A stretch of DNA of 11,837 bases from an uncultured Lachnospiraceae bacterium (GTDB taxonomy: Bacteria > Bacillota > Clostridia > Lachnospirales > Lachnospiraceae), in assembly GCA_910585295.1 (NCBI GenBank), contig CAJUDE010000001.1:1-11837 (forward strand), in the 5' to 3' direction. The notes beneath the pieces were generated by a model. It saw only the letters and a list, made by a program, of their open reading frames with translations. It was not told the DNA's origin and ran no database searches. The position numbers and the translations under genes are program-made. Below, in pieces: positions 1 through 5,931 of this stretch (within the stretch, counting starts at the first letter, position 1; each line of letters starts with the position of its first letter).

Positions 1-172
1 TATCCAGCCCGCCCATCATGTTAAGCAGGGTGGATTTACCGCTGCCGGACGTTCCGACAATCGCCACAAACTCACCCTGTTCCACAGAGAGGCTGACGCC
101 ATCCAGAGCGCGGGTAATGTTTGGCTCACTGCCATAATACTTTTTCAGATCAATTGTTTGTAATACATTCAT
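1..172 (-). CDS. ABC transporter ATP-binding protein, BceA/LolD type (5' part only)
   Basis: Only the first 57 codons are inside the window; the gene continues past base 1. The start is the ATG at 172-170, preceded by GGAAAGGAGC (about 181-190) at good spacing; a second ATG at 168-166 is out of frame. The protein begins MNVLQTIDLKKYYG and has the Walker A motif GTSGSGKST at residues 40-48, followed by LLNMMGGLD, typical of ATPases that partner FtsX-like permeases (BceA, LolD, MacB groups). Such ATPases power permeases that strip or expel cell-wall-active peptides. It lies downstream of a response regulator and an intramembrane-sensing kinase on the same strand, the standard neighbourhood of Bce-type peptide resistance modules. 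The 263-bp gap to the kinase holds predicted regulator sites, so it probably has its own promoter. The family is clear; the substrate is not known. Confidence 0.9.
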   Translation of the reverse strand, partial: MNVLQTIDLKKYYGSEPNITRALDGVSLSVEQGEFVAIVGTSGSGKSTLLNMMGGLD

Positions 173-198
173 AATCAAATGCTCCTTTCCTTATCTCT

Positions 199-215
199 GT
201 CCTGTTTTTCAGGAC
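199..215 (-). promoter_or_regulatory. Perfect leader hairpin just upstream of the ABC gene ribosome binding site
   Basis: GTCCTG (199-204), TTTTT, CAGGAC (210-215) is a perfect 6-bp inverted repeat with a 5-nt loop. It lies 9 nt upstream of the Shine-Dalgarno sequence of the ABC gene, inside its expected 5' leader. It is followed on the minus strand by purine-rich sequence, not a T-run, so it is not an ordinary terminator. It could stabilise the mRNA end or affect ribosome access. The hairpin is seen; a role is inferred. Confidence 0.4.
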
Positions 216-279
216 ATACAGGTATACCCTTGTGGTGTTTCAAGGCTTTCTGCCTGTTGATAAGGACATTATGAAATCC

Positions 280-347
280 AAATGTCACAGAAATGTCCGA
301 AGCGGCATAAAAAATGCGGCTGAAATGTTACAAGGCTCGGACATTTC
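280..347 (-). promoter_or_regulatory. Predicted response-regulator binding region upstream of the ABC gene
   Basis: AAATGTC occurs at 280-286 and again at 291-297, start to start 11 bp, one helical turn, as expected for tandem OmpR-family sites. A 12-mer GAAATGTTACAA at 322-333 recurs exactly in front of the response regulator gene (2231-2242). TGAAATGT (321-328) and ACATTTCA (341-348) also form an inverted pair. On the minus strand the sites read RACATTT and lie 108-125 nt upstream of the ABC start codon. A possible -10 (CATAAT, 273-268) is 6 bp downstream, closer than the 11 bp seen at the regulator's own promoter, so the promoter is less certain than the operator. Confidence 0.55.
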
Positions 348-352
348 ATCCG

Positions 353-370
353 AAAACCTGCCACTGGCAG
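353..370 (-). terminator. Weak terminator candidate after the histidine kinase
   Basis: On the minus strand CTGCC-AGT-GGCAG is followed by GTTTTC, 66 nt beyond the kinase stop codon. The stem is only 5-6 bp and the T-run only four, so termination would be partial at best. It would separate the regulator-kinase transcript from the ABC transcript. Confidence 0.25.
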
Positions 371-435
371 CTTTATCGGCACACTGCTGTGAAAAAATTT
401 ACGCCGGACACCTTGGAATGTCCCTCTGCCATGCG

Positions 436-1467
436 CTATCTTGCAGGGAGCATAATGGAAAATTCCGAACCCTTGCCCGGCTCCGAAACCACCTTGACAT
501 AGCCGCCCTGCCTTGTTACGATCTCGCGGGTCAGATACAGGCCAATGCCCACGCCCTGCTCACCGTGTACTTCTTCCTCCCGGTAAAAACGCCGGAAAAT
601 AGCCGCCTGGTTACTCTCCGGAATACCCTTGCCAGTATCGGACACATTAAGCTTTACATACATTTCCCATTGTTCTACTGAGACCCGGACAGCTCCTCCT
701 GCCGGGGTATACTTCACCGCATTGTCCAGCAGGTTAAACACGGCTTCCGCCGTCCATTTGCTGTCGTGGGAAAGCAGGAGATCCTCCGGACAGTCCACTG
801 TAACGGAAATATTCTTTTTCTCCGCCGCATAGACGATGCCGCTGCAGGCTATCGCCAACGTATCGATCAACGGGGCGACTTTCTTTTCCAACCGGATCGC
901 CCCGGTTTCTAACCGGGAGGTTTTCACAAGGACCTGAAAAAGAAATTCCAGCTTGTCCGTCTGGTTCCGGATGCCCTGCAGGAACTCCCGCTGTTCTTCT
1001 TCTGTGACAGACTTTGAAAGCAGCGTATCCGTCACCATTTTCAGATTGCTTACCGGTGTTTTCACTTGGTGGGAAACATCCGACACCAGCATCTGCAGCT
1101 CCTGCCGCTCCTCATCCACCTTCCGCCGGCTCTCCTGCATGATATCGTACAGCCGGGACAGACGGTAGCCGATACGGGCAAAAAGTGTTTCTCTGTCCGC
1201 AGCACGCATCGGTTCTTCGCTTCCGCTTATCATCTGATCCATCGCCCGGCAAAGTTCCCTGGTAAACACAGAAAGCCGTTTATTGAAAACAACTGTCAGA
1301 AGGAACATCCAGGCAAGGGCACAGAGCGTCAGAAGCATGCCGCCAACCAGCACCCAACTCTCGCCTGTCATCCATAAGAAAACGGCACAAATGGCCAACA
1401 TGGAAATCGCCATACCAACCCAGGTCAGCAGGAATATCATTTTTACAGAAATCCGCCCCAGACTCAT
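436..1467 (-). CDS. Sensor histidine kinase, intramembrane-sensing (BceS-like)
   Basis: The 343-residue protein starts at ATG 1467-1465, which shares ATGA with the stop codon of the response regulator and has GGAGG about 10 nt upstream. An in-frame ATG at 1488 lies upstream of this GGAGG and was rejected. Two membrane helices (about residues 10-33 and 38-61) are separated by only a few residues, so there is no real extracellular sensor domain, the hallmark of intramembrane-sensing kinases that take their signal from a partner ABC transporter. Then come a dimerisation/phosphoacceptor region with SDVSHQVKTP (H133), N box NLLDNAVKYTP (245-255), G1 box DTGKGIP (277-283), FRRFYR (291-296) and G2 box GVGIGL (305-310). 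All catalytic boxes are intact. It should autophosphorylate H133 and pass the phosphate to the adjacent regulator. Inducer unknown; cell-envelope peptides are the family precedent. Confidence 0.93.
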   Translation of the reverse strand: MSLGRISVKMIFLLTWVGMAISMLAICAVFLWMTGESWVLVGGMLLTLCALAWMFLLTVVFNKRLSVFTRELCRAMDQMISGSEEPMRAADRETLFARIGYRLSRLYDIMQESRRKVDEERQELQMLVSDVSHQVKTPVSNLKMVTDTLLSKSVTEEEQREFLQGIRNQTDKLEFLFQVLVKTSRLETGAIRLEKKVAPLIDTLAIACSGIVYAAEKKNISVTVDCPEDLLLSHDSKWTAEAVFNLLDNAVKYTPAGGAVRVSVEQWEMYVKLNVSDTGKGIPESNQAAIFRRFYREEEVHGEQGVGIGLYLTREIVTRQGGYVKVVSEPGKGSEFSIMLPAR

Positions 1468-2153
1468 TTTCTCTCGCCTCCCATCCACTGATACCCAATT
1501 CCGTAAATCGTTTTGATATAAGTATCGCCATCAGCCTCAATCTTGCCCCGTATCCGGCTGATGGAAGTAGTCAGGGTGTGTTCGTCCACATAGTTTTCAT
1601 CCGCATCCCACAGCCGTCCCAAAAGGCGCTGCCTGGTCAGGACCTGTTTGGGATTCTTGCAGAACAGGTACAGCATCTTATACTCCATAGGGGAAAGGGT
1701 AAGGGATTTACCATTCAGCGAGGCAGACTGTTCCGAAAAGTCCAAAAACAGCCTGCCGTCATCATAGAAATCTTTTGCCAGCCCACGGTGTTCCAGCATG
1801 GCGAACATTGCCCGTATTTTCCGCAGCAGCGCCCCAAGGGAAAAGGGCTTGGTGATATAATCCACCGCCCCGACTTCATACCCCCGAATCTGGTCGCTCT
1901 CCTGGTCATTGGCCGTCAGGAAAATCACCAGCGTGTCAGGATTCTCCGGCTTTATGAGCCTGCACAGGTCATAGCCGCTGCCGTCCGGCAGGTTGATATC
2001 CAAAAGCACCATGTCATAATCCGTCTGCGTCAGTAACTCTGTAGCTGTGCCTGCATTCAGGGCTGATACGGTATCGTAACCCTCAGAAATCAGGTTATAA
2101 GTCAGCGTTTTATTTAAAAGGCCGTCATCCTCTACCAGCAAGATCTTTTTCAT
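1464..2153 (-). CDS. OmpR-family response regulator
   Basis: The start is taken as ATG 2153-2151, giving 229 residues, because AGGAG (2165-2161) sits 7 nt upstream. The longer reading from GTG at 2159 leaves one base between ribosome site and start and is unlikely. The receiver domain (about 1-115) has acidic residues E8/D9/D10, phosphoacceptor D52 in LLDINLPDGSG, T80 in FLTAND and K102 in ITKPF. The C-terminal winged helix (about 150-224) ends in YIKTIYGIGYQW, typical of OmpR/PhoB DNA-binding domains. It overlaps the kinase gene by 4 nt (ATGA), so the pair is translationally coupled. It very likely binds the AAATGTC/T repeats in front of its own gene and of the ABC gene, giving positive feedback when the transporter senses its peptide. 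Confidence 0.95.
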   Translation of the reverse strand: MKKILLVEDDGLLNKTLTYNLISEGYDTVSALNAGTATELLTQTDYDMVLLDINLPDGSGYDLCRLIKPENPDTLVIFLTANDQESDQIRGYEVGAVDYITKPFSLGALLRKIRAMFAMLEHRGLAKDFYDDGRLFLDFSEQSASLNGKSLTLSPMEYKMLYLFCKNPKQVLTRQRLLGRLWDADENYVDEHTLTTSISRIRGKIEADGDTYIKTIYGIGYQWMGGERK

Positions 2154-2203
2154 ATCCACACTCCTTTATATTTTTATAGTCAATAGACGATTTTTTGTCA
2201 TCC

Positions 2204-2242
2204 ACTATAGTTTAACAGGCAAATGTCCGCGAAATGTTACAA
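2204..2242 (-). promoter_or_regulatory. Promoter and tandem regulator site of the response regulator-kinase operon
   Basis: A -10 box TATAGT lies at 2209-2204 on the minus strand. At -35 there is no consensus box; instead AAATGTC (2221-2227) and AAATGTT (2232-2238) occur 11 bp apart, where an OmpR-type activator would sit. The flanking 12-mer GAAATGTTACAA (2231-2242) is identical to 322-333 upstream of the ABC gene. This is the layout of an activator-dependent, autoregulated promoter. Binding itself is inferred. Confidence 0.55.
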
Positions 2243-2252
2243 CGGGCAATTT

Positions 2253-2453
2253 TCATTTAAAAACAAAAATTTCTTCAATCGGGACTTCTACGGCTCTGGA
2301 AATATCAATGGCCAGCTTCAATGACGGATTATACTGCGCCTTTTCCAGACGCATGATCGTTTCCCGGCGCACTCCTACTTTTTCTGCCAGCTGCTCCTGC
2401 GTCAGATCTTTCATTTGCCGGTACTTTTTTAACTTGCATTCAAATTCTGCCAT
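2253..2453 (-). CDS. Small Xre-family HTH transcriptional regulator
   Basis: The 66-residue protein consists almost wholly of one helix-turn-helix domain: KYRQMKDLTQEQLAEKVGVR (helices 1-2, about 10-29) followed by RETIMRLEKAQYNPSL (recognition helix region) and AIDISRAVEVPIEEIF. Length and pattern match the small stand-alone Xre repressors common in Clostridia and Bacilli. Its ATG (2453-2451) lies 3 bp after the stop of the DUF3796 gene, so the two are one operon. The inverted repeat covering the operon promoter (3144-3180) is the natural candidate operator. No effector or dimerisation domain is present beyond the HTH. Confidence 0.9.
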   Translation of the reverse strand: MAEFECKLKKYRQMKDLTQEQLAEKVGVRRETIMRLEKAQYNPSLKLAIDISRAVEVPIEEIFVFK

Positions 2454-2456
2454 ATC

Positions 2457-3125
2457 CTATTCCTCGCCTTCCCCTGCCTGGTCGTCATGGTCATATCGGT
2501 ACAGCAAATATTCAGAGAGGAAAATCCCTAAAGCCAATGCAAGGGAAAGGGTAATAATTGAAGCAATCAGAGTGTACTCAAGATTTCCAAAAAGTTTCCC
2601 CTGACAAAGAATTATCAGCGTAATAAGCATGACTCCAAAAGCAATTTTATATGCTTTCAGCTTAGCGCGGGCAATGTTCTCACGAAAGCGCTCATCCATA
2701 AATGTCCCTGACATCTTTCCCTCATAGTAAAAACCAAAAAAACCGAAGAACAGGAAAAACGCAAACGGAAAAACTGCACCATCCACAGAGTATGTCCAAA
2801 AACCGGTAAACCCCAAAAATCCCAATACACCTAAACACCCAAGCTTTGGATTTATTTTACGAGTGGCGCCTGTTTCTTCCGCCTGTCTCTGCTTTTTTCC
2901 TGCATGGATAAAAAGCATGGCAAACAATGCAACAAGATAAATGCAAGTGAGGGAAACCGAAACAATCATCGGCAAATCCCTTATCTCAAATACATAATTC
3001 TTGAAATCCATTGGGGCTACCAGGCGGGAATCATTATAAGCTACCGCATACCATGACGAAAAAAGCACACTCAACACACAAAACAACCCACAGCCGATCC
3101 AAATTTTCATCTTGTTTGTTTTCAT
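2457..3125 (-). CDS. DUF3796-type integral membrane protein
   Basis: The 222-residue protein starts at ATG 3125 with GGAGGA about 6 nt upstream. About six hydrophobic segments are visible: 8-29, 50-74, 94-110, 113-133, 160-175 and 182-208. The central stretch GCLGVLGFLGFTGF, the FFGFFGFYYEGKMSGTFMDE segment and the following RF match my memory of the DUF3796 family, whose genes usually sit beside a small Xre regulator, as here. The biochemical role of the family is not established. The acidic tail (DHDDQAGEGEE) is probably cytoplasmic. Transcription starts from a strong promoter overlapped by a long inverted repeat, so expression is probably kept low until the Xre protein lets go. Confidence 0.75.
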   Translation of the reverse strand: MKTNKMKIWIGCGLFCVLSVLFSSWYAVAYNDSRLVAPMDFKNYVFEIRDLPMIVSVSLTCIYLVALFAMLFIHAGKKQRQAEETGATRKINPKLGCLGVLGFLGFTGFWTYSVDGAVFPFAFFLFFGFFGFYYEGKMSGTFMDERFRENIARAKLKAYKIAFGVMLITLIILCQGKLFGNLEYTLIASIITLSLALALGIFLSEYLLYRYDHDDQAGEGEE

Positions 3126-3143
3126 ATTATTCCTCCTTTTATT

Positions 3144-3199
3144 GAGATATATTTATCTCTTTATGTGATAAATATATCTCTATTTTTGTTTTTTGTCAA
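3144..3199 (-). promoter_or_regulatory. Strong sigma-70-type promoter overlapped by a 14-bp inverted-repeat operator
   Basis: On the minus strand TTGACA (3199-3194), exactly 17 bp, then TATATT (3176-3171) make a near-consensus promoter for the DUF3796-xre operon. GAGATATATTTATC (3144-3157) and GATAAATATATCTC (3167-3180) are perfect reverse complements with a 9-bp spacer. They cover the -10 box and the expected transcription start. A protein bound here would block RNA polymerase. The Xre protein of the same operon is the likely ligand (inference). Confidence 0.75.
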
Positions 3200-3210
3200 C
3201 AGGAAAGAGA

Positions 3211-3229
3211 GAAATATATCATATTTATC
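3211..3229. promoter_or_regulatory. Second, imperfect copy of the GATAAATAT operator motif
   Basis: On the minus strand this reads GATAAATATGATATATTTC, an imperfect palindrome sharing its GATAAATAT half with the main operator. It sits 12 bp upstream of the -35 box, so it could be an auxiliary site allowing cooperative binding. The region is AT-rich, so chance similarity is possible. Confidence 0.4.
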
Positions 3230-3249
3230 ATGCAAAGCATGGAATCTAC

Positions 3250-3500
3250 GATTGGCAAGCCTCCCATTTAGAGATCTTTCACCAAAACACCTTTCATCAC
3301 TTTTCCCCCTTTACATAAAGAAGCATAATTTCATCAATCGTTTCCGGAACTTTTTTTCTGCGTATTCGCGCCCAAAATGCGTATTTTATCCAGAATACTT
3401 ATAATGTCCTTCTGGGTAGGCATTGAAACCTCTTTAATCCAATGTATATTCAAGATATCCAAACTCTGAGAGCGCCTGAAGCGTTTCCAGCGCCTTAGTG
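3250..3500 (-). pseudogene. Unresolved coding debris, possibly an ABC transporter remnant
   Basis: No intact gene is present. In three different minus frames there are short protein-like stretches ended by stops: TKALETLQALSEFGYLEYTL (about 3490-3430), MPTQKDIISILDKIRI (from ATG 3423), and KVPETIDEIMLLYVKGEK followed by two stops, with a GGGG-containing site and MKGVLVKDL just after. The last arrangement resembles the end of an ABC-2 type ATPase followed by the start of its permease, but this rests on short motifs only. Jumping between frames suggests several indels. Family assignment is weak. Confidence 0.3.
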
Positions 3501-3559
3501 TGCCCGCTCAAAATTTTTGTCAAAAAGTTTTGGGAAATATTTCCCGATTTTACTCACAG

Positions 3560-3589
3560 AAAAAGGGGCGGTGATTTTATCACTGTCCC
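3560..3589 (-). terminator. Rho-independent terminator after the broken xre-like gene
   Basis: On the minus strand GGG-ACA-GTGAT, loop AAA, ATCAC-CGC-CCC is followed by TTTTTCT. The inner stem is 5 bp and the outer part GC-rich with two A-C mismatches. It lies about 35 nt beyond the frameshift-corrected stop of the neighbouring regulator fragment, where its terminator would be expected. Confidence 0.55.
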
Positions 3590-3621
3590 TTTCCTGTCTT
3601 CCGGTTCCCCATGTTCTTCGA

Positions 3622-3770
3622 TTACCAAGTGCTTGCTGTTTTTGGCACCTTGTCTGGAATATACTCCACAGCTCTTCAACAGAGCAGTCTAACACCTCAC
3701 ATATCCGGTCTATATGCTCTACTTTCAAACTGACAACAATTTCATGGTACAATAATATCATAATTCGATT
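3622..3770 (-). pseudogene. Fragment of an Xre-family HTH regulator, truncated and frameshifted
   Basis: A minus frame reads MILLYHEIVVSLKVEHIDRI and then CEVLDCSVEELW, the second half of a small Xre HTH regulator (compare the common pattern LDRICKALDCxVEDLLEY). The DNA-binding first half is missing. Just after SVEEL the coherent reading shifts one base: the shifted frame gives VEYIPDKVPKTASTW then TAA (3624-3622), a typical ending for this family, whereas the unshifted frame runs through the terminator. The gene therefore appears to have lost its 5' half and gained a frameshift. The family call rests on motif recall. Confidence 0.5.
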
Positions 3771-3974
3771 TTAAAGAGTGGTTTTTGGGCATTTATATTA
3801 TTTTTCAGTAATTTTGTATCATTTTTCAATATTAGTAATTCTTGATTATTAGTTCCTTGTACTTAGGCTTCCTTTCTTTCATCACTAAATTATGCAATTG
3901 GATAGGCTGCAATAAACTGGACAGGTTTTTTAAGGTCATATAAGATAAAATCAATAATCAAAGGAGTAATCATT

Positions 3975-4271
3975 ATGGCCGAACAAAAGCAAAGAAGAAA
4001 GCTCCGTAAGTACACGGATGAATTCAAGCGGCAGCTAGTGGATTTGTATCATTCTGGCAAACGCAGATGCGATATCTGTCGGGAATATAATATTGCCCAT
4101 CCTCTATTTGATAAATAGGTGAAACAAGCGGAAAATTCCGGCTCTTCCCACGAAAAAGACAACCGGACGCCAGAGCAGGAGGAGCTGCTAAAACTGAGAA
4201 AAGAACTCCAACAGCTTATGATGGGGAAGGACATTTTAAAACAAGCGGCGCTGACCTTAGGACGAAAGTAA
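3975..4271 (+). pseudogene. IS3-family orfA with an internal amber codon
   Basis: ATG at 3975 follows AAGGAG at about 8 nt. The reading MAEQKQRRKLRKYTDEFKRQ ... RREYNI-type HTH ... LLKLRKELQQLMMGKDILKQ and AALTLGRK is a standard IS3 orfA: N-terminal HTH for end binding and a C-terminal leucine-zipper-like helix. Codon 48 is TAG (4116-4118), in the spot where the family normally has the tryptophan of a (D/N)KWVKQ motif, so one G-to-A change explains it. The product would be a 47-residue fragment. The rest of the frame is intact to TAA at 4269-4271. Confidence 0.8.
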
Positions 4272-4273
4272 AT

Positions 4274-4684
4274 GTGATCAAGGCAAATGCCCGCAAATAC
4301 TCTGTATCAGCAATGCGCCGCGTCCTACGGGTAAACAGGAGCAGTTATTACTACGAGGCAAAGCAAAAGCCCGATGAGCCAGAACTGGCCGGTGATATCA
4401 CAGAGATTTTTAAAGCAAGCCGCAATAATTACGGCATGCGGAAAATAAAGAAAAAACTGATGGAAAAAGGGAAACAGATTTCCAGGCGGCGGATTGGGCG
4501 GATCATGAAACAGGAAGGGCTGGTATCCAATTACACAACAGCACAATTTTAACCATAGGAAGACAGATGTAATGAATCCAAAGCAAAAAACATTCTGAGC
4601 CGGAAACTTCACCGACAGGCATACCGTAATGTGGCGGTAAGTGACCTGACGTATGTAAGGGTAGGGAAACATTGGAATTACATA
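4274..4684 (+). pseudogene. IS3-family orfB (DDE transposase), nonsense-mutated and truncated
   Basis: Starting at GTG 4274, in the -1 frame relative to orfA, the reading MIKANARKYSVSAMRRVLRV ... SSYYYEAKQK ... NNYGMRKIKKKLMEKGKQIS and RRRIGRIMKQEGLVSNYT is a clear IS3 orfB N-terminus (HTH_21 region). TAA (4550-4552) and TAG (4556-4558) interrupt it; the same frame then continues with AYRNVAVSDLTYVRVGKHWN, the start of the rve/DDE catalytic domain with its first aspartate. Recognisable sequence stops at about 4684; the second D, the E and the remaining half of the domain are absent. Dead gene. Confidence 0.8.
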
Positions 4685-4689
4685 ACCTT

Positions 4690-5174
4690 CAACATTTTTC
4701 TTGTATTTTTCAGGAAATAAAGGTTTTAATCCTAACAGCTACCAACCGATACTGCCTTTCCGCCTTGATTAGCACAGGGTTGAACCACTACCATACAGTT
4801 TTCTAAGTGATGCTTAAGAGAAACAATCAAAAAGGAAGAATGGCCTGGTAACTATAACGAAAGACTACAGACATGCACAATGAAGCATCTATATGGCCTG
4901 CCTAATGCGAAAAATACGGATTGTAAAATCACTCCAAAAGGCAGAATTCCACCAATACATAAAAAAATCAAGCTATTGGTGAAAGCACTGGTTTACCGAA
5001 GCAACGTGTATCTGTTCCAACTAAGCCCATGAAACACCTCGCTAAATGTTTATTTGATACCATAACCAAAAACTTTTATCTGGCTGATAGGATGGAAATA
5101 TTTTATGGCCTGTGGTAAAATCATTGGCAGAGCCAACCAGGCCCTATAAACGAAACAGAATAGGAGATGGTCCC
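4690..5174. other. Gene-free stretch with unidentified remnant sequence
   Basis: No gene with a convincing start and ribosome site is visible. A plus frame is open from 4811 to TGA 5030-5032 (73 codons, containing NYNERLQTCTMKHLYGLPNA) but has no upstream start and I recognise no family. It may be debris from the decayed insertion zone. The last 90 bases hold the 18-mer repeat (5088-5105) and the leader of the EamA gene. Confidence 0.5.
5088..5105 (+). repeat. 18-bp direct repeat, copy 1
   Basis: TAGGATGGAAATATTTTA is identical to 11676-11693, in the same orientation. An exact 18-bp match within a window of this size is unlikely by chance, though the sequence is AT-rich. It lies upstream of the EamA gene. 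Confidence 0.6.
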
Positions 5175-5588
5175 ATGTGGTTTGTATTTGCTTTATTGTC
5201 AGCAATCTTTGCAGCGCTTACCTCAATATTGGCAAAGGTTGGCATTGATGGTGTGAATTCCAATCTGGCAACTGCTATACGGACAGTTGTTGTCCTCCTT
5301 ATGGCATGGGTGATGGTATTCCTAACGAATGCCCAAAGCGGGATTTCCAGCATTGGGAAAAGAAGCTGGCTGTTCTTAATATTATCTGGGTTAGCTACAG
5401 GCGCTTCCTGGCTATGCTATTATAAAGCCCTGCAAATGGGAGAGGCAGCAAAAGTTGTCCCTGTTGATAAATTAAGCGTCGTTATCACAATTGTGCTTGC
5501 GTTTCTGTTCCTTCATGAACAAGTTACGCCAAAGTCCCTTGCTGGATGTATCCTGATTGGCGCAGGCACATTGCTTATGGTTTTATAA
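5175..5588 (+). CDS. EamA/DMT-family small permease (single EamA domain)
   Basis: The start is ATG 5175 (MWFVFALLSAIFAALTSILA), preceded by AGGAGA at 8-9 nt; an upstream in-frame ATG at 5112 would add a charged non-membrane tail and lacks a ribosome site. The 137-residue product has about five hydrophobic segments: 2-20, 34-50, 64-80, 95-113 and 119-136. This is one EamA unit, about half the length of ten-helix drug/metabolite exporters. The motifs SNLATAIRTVVV, LSGLATGASWLCYYKALQ and the closing LAGCILIGAGTLLMVL are standard for short EamA proteins, which probably work as dimers. Substrate cannot be told. It is the only intact plus-strand gene and stands alone between a dead insertion element and the protease operon. 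Confidence 0.88.
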   Translation: MWFVFALLSAIFAALTSILAKVGIDGVNSNLATAIRTVVVLLMAWVMVFLTNAQSGISSIGKRSWLFLILSGLATGASWLCYYKALQMGEAAKVVPVDKLSVVITIVLAFLFLHEQVTPKSLAGCILIGAGTLLMVL

Positions 5589-5602
5589 CATAATTATGAG
5601 GG

Positions 5603-5642
5603 GCTTGGCACTTTGCGCGCCAAGCACGGTCGCTTTAGCGAC
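5603..5642. repeat. Two adjacent hairpins after the EamA gene
   Basis: GCTTGGC (5603-5609) pairs with GCCAAGC (5619-5625), and GTCGCT (5629-5634) with AGCGAC (5637-5642) over a TT loop. No T-run follows on either strand, so this is not a classical terminator, although it could protect the EamA mRNA 3' end. GCGCGCCAAGCA (5615-5626) recurs inverted at 11645-11656. Confidence 0.45.
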
Positions 5643-5817
5643 ATAAGAATCATAACTACCGGCTCACCCGTAAACGGGCCAATATACTCTTTGAGCGTTA
5701 TCTGGCCATGTTCATAATCCTCAAAAACAGAACCATGCCCTTACAAAAGAGCCTTTCAATGCATCTATTGAACGGCTCCTTGCTTATAAAACCCTATTCC
5801 GTTTGCCATCTTCATAG

Positions 5818-5867
5818 AAAAAGGGAATGCCGCCCTCAAGCACGGCTGCTTGACCCTTGCGGCATTC
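5818..5867 (-). terminator. Probable terminator of the protease operon, built from a dispersed palindromic repeat
   Basis: On the minus strand GAATGCCGC (5867-5859) pairs perfectly with GCGGCATTC (5833-5825). Inside it TCAAGCA (5853-5847) pairs with TGCTTGA (5842-5836) around GCCG. The structure is followed by CCTTTTTCT. It lies about 65 nt beyond the protease stop codon, so it fits a Rho-independent terminator. The arm GCGGCATTCGCCAAA (5859-5873) recurs at 11823-11837. Confidence 0.65.
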
Positions 5868-5873
5868 GCCAAA
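5859..5873 (+). repeat. 15-bp direct repeat, copy 1
   Basis: GCGGCATTCGCCAAA is identical to the last 15 bases of the window (11823-11837), same orientation. Both copies are next to palindromic GC-rich sequence, which suggests members of one dispersed repeat family lying on either side of the protease operon. A related unit, GGCACGGCTGCTTGG, follows at about 5883-5897. Confidence 0.5.
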
Positions 5874-5931
5874 TATCCGCGCAGGCACGGCTGCTTGGCT
5901 CATTGCCCGCGAAAAGAAATATATGGGCAGC

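Larger units (their letters stand above)
3905..4690 (+). mobile_element. Degenerate IS3-family insertion sequence, 3' end missing
   Basis: Two transposase frames typical of the IS3 family (orfA at 3975, orfB in the -1 frame relative to it) are recognisable, both broken by stop codons. Similarity to an IS3 transposase ends near 4684, just after the first catalytic aspartate region, so about half of orfB and the right end are gone. The left end is probably in the AT-rich region near 3905-3925 (TGCAATAAACTGGACAGG), but no right inverted repeat remains to confirm it. The element cannot move on its own. Confidence 0.75.
5589..5931. other. Intergenic region with palindromic repeats and possible coding debris
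   Basis: No intact gene. It holds the palindrome CATAATTATG (5589-5598), hairpins at 5603-5642, CCCGT-AA-ACGGG (about 5669-5680) and the terminator-like repeat near 5818-5867. In a minus frame about 5720-5640 reads VFEDYEHGQITLKEYIGPFT, protein-like and faintly like the coiled region of large serine recombinases, but it has upstream stops and no start; I treat it as unidentified debris. Confidence 0.5.

Noticed and set aside
26..29. Lipobox in the protease signal peptide (AASC at residues 26-29)
   Set aside because: These are protein positions, not bases. Position -3 is alanine and -1 serine, a poor lipobox; standard cleavage near residue 26 is more likely.
1467..1488. Upstream ATG at 1488 for the histidine kinase
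   Set aside because: It lies before the GGAGG site and within the regulator gene; ATG 1467 forms the usual ATGA overlap and begins the membrane protein cleanly.
1578..2036. 152-residue plus-strand frame inside the response regulator
   Set aside because: Antisense shadow of a well-supported gene, with no ribosome site or recognisable protein features.
2153..2159. GTG start at 2159 for the response regulator
   Set aside because: It leaves one base after the AGGAG sequence; ATG at 2153 has normal 7-nt spacing.
3495..3761. Intact 88-residue gene on the minus strand
   Set aside because: The frame runs through a Rho-independent terminator and the family-like ending lies one base out of frame, so it is a frameshifted fragment.
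5030..5118. Short plus-strand frame starting MKHLAKCLFD
   Set aside because: Only 29 codons, with no ribosome binding site and no recognisable similarity.
5112..5174. Upstream ATG at 5112 for the EamA permease
   Set aside because: It has no ribosome site and adds a charged segment before the first membrane helix; ATG 5175 has AGGAGA in front.
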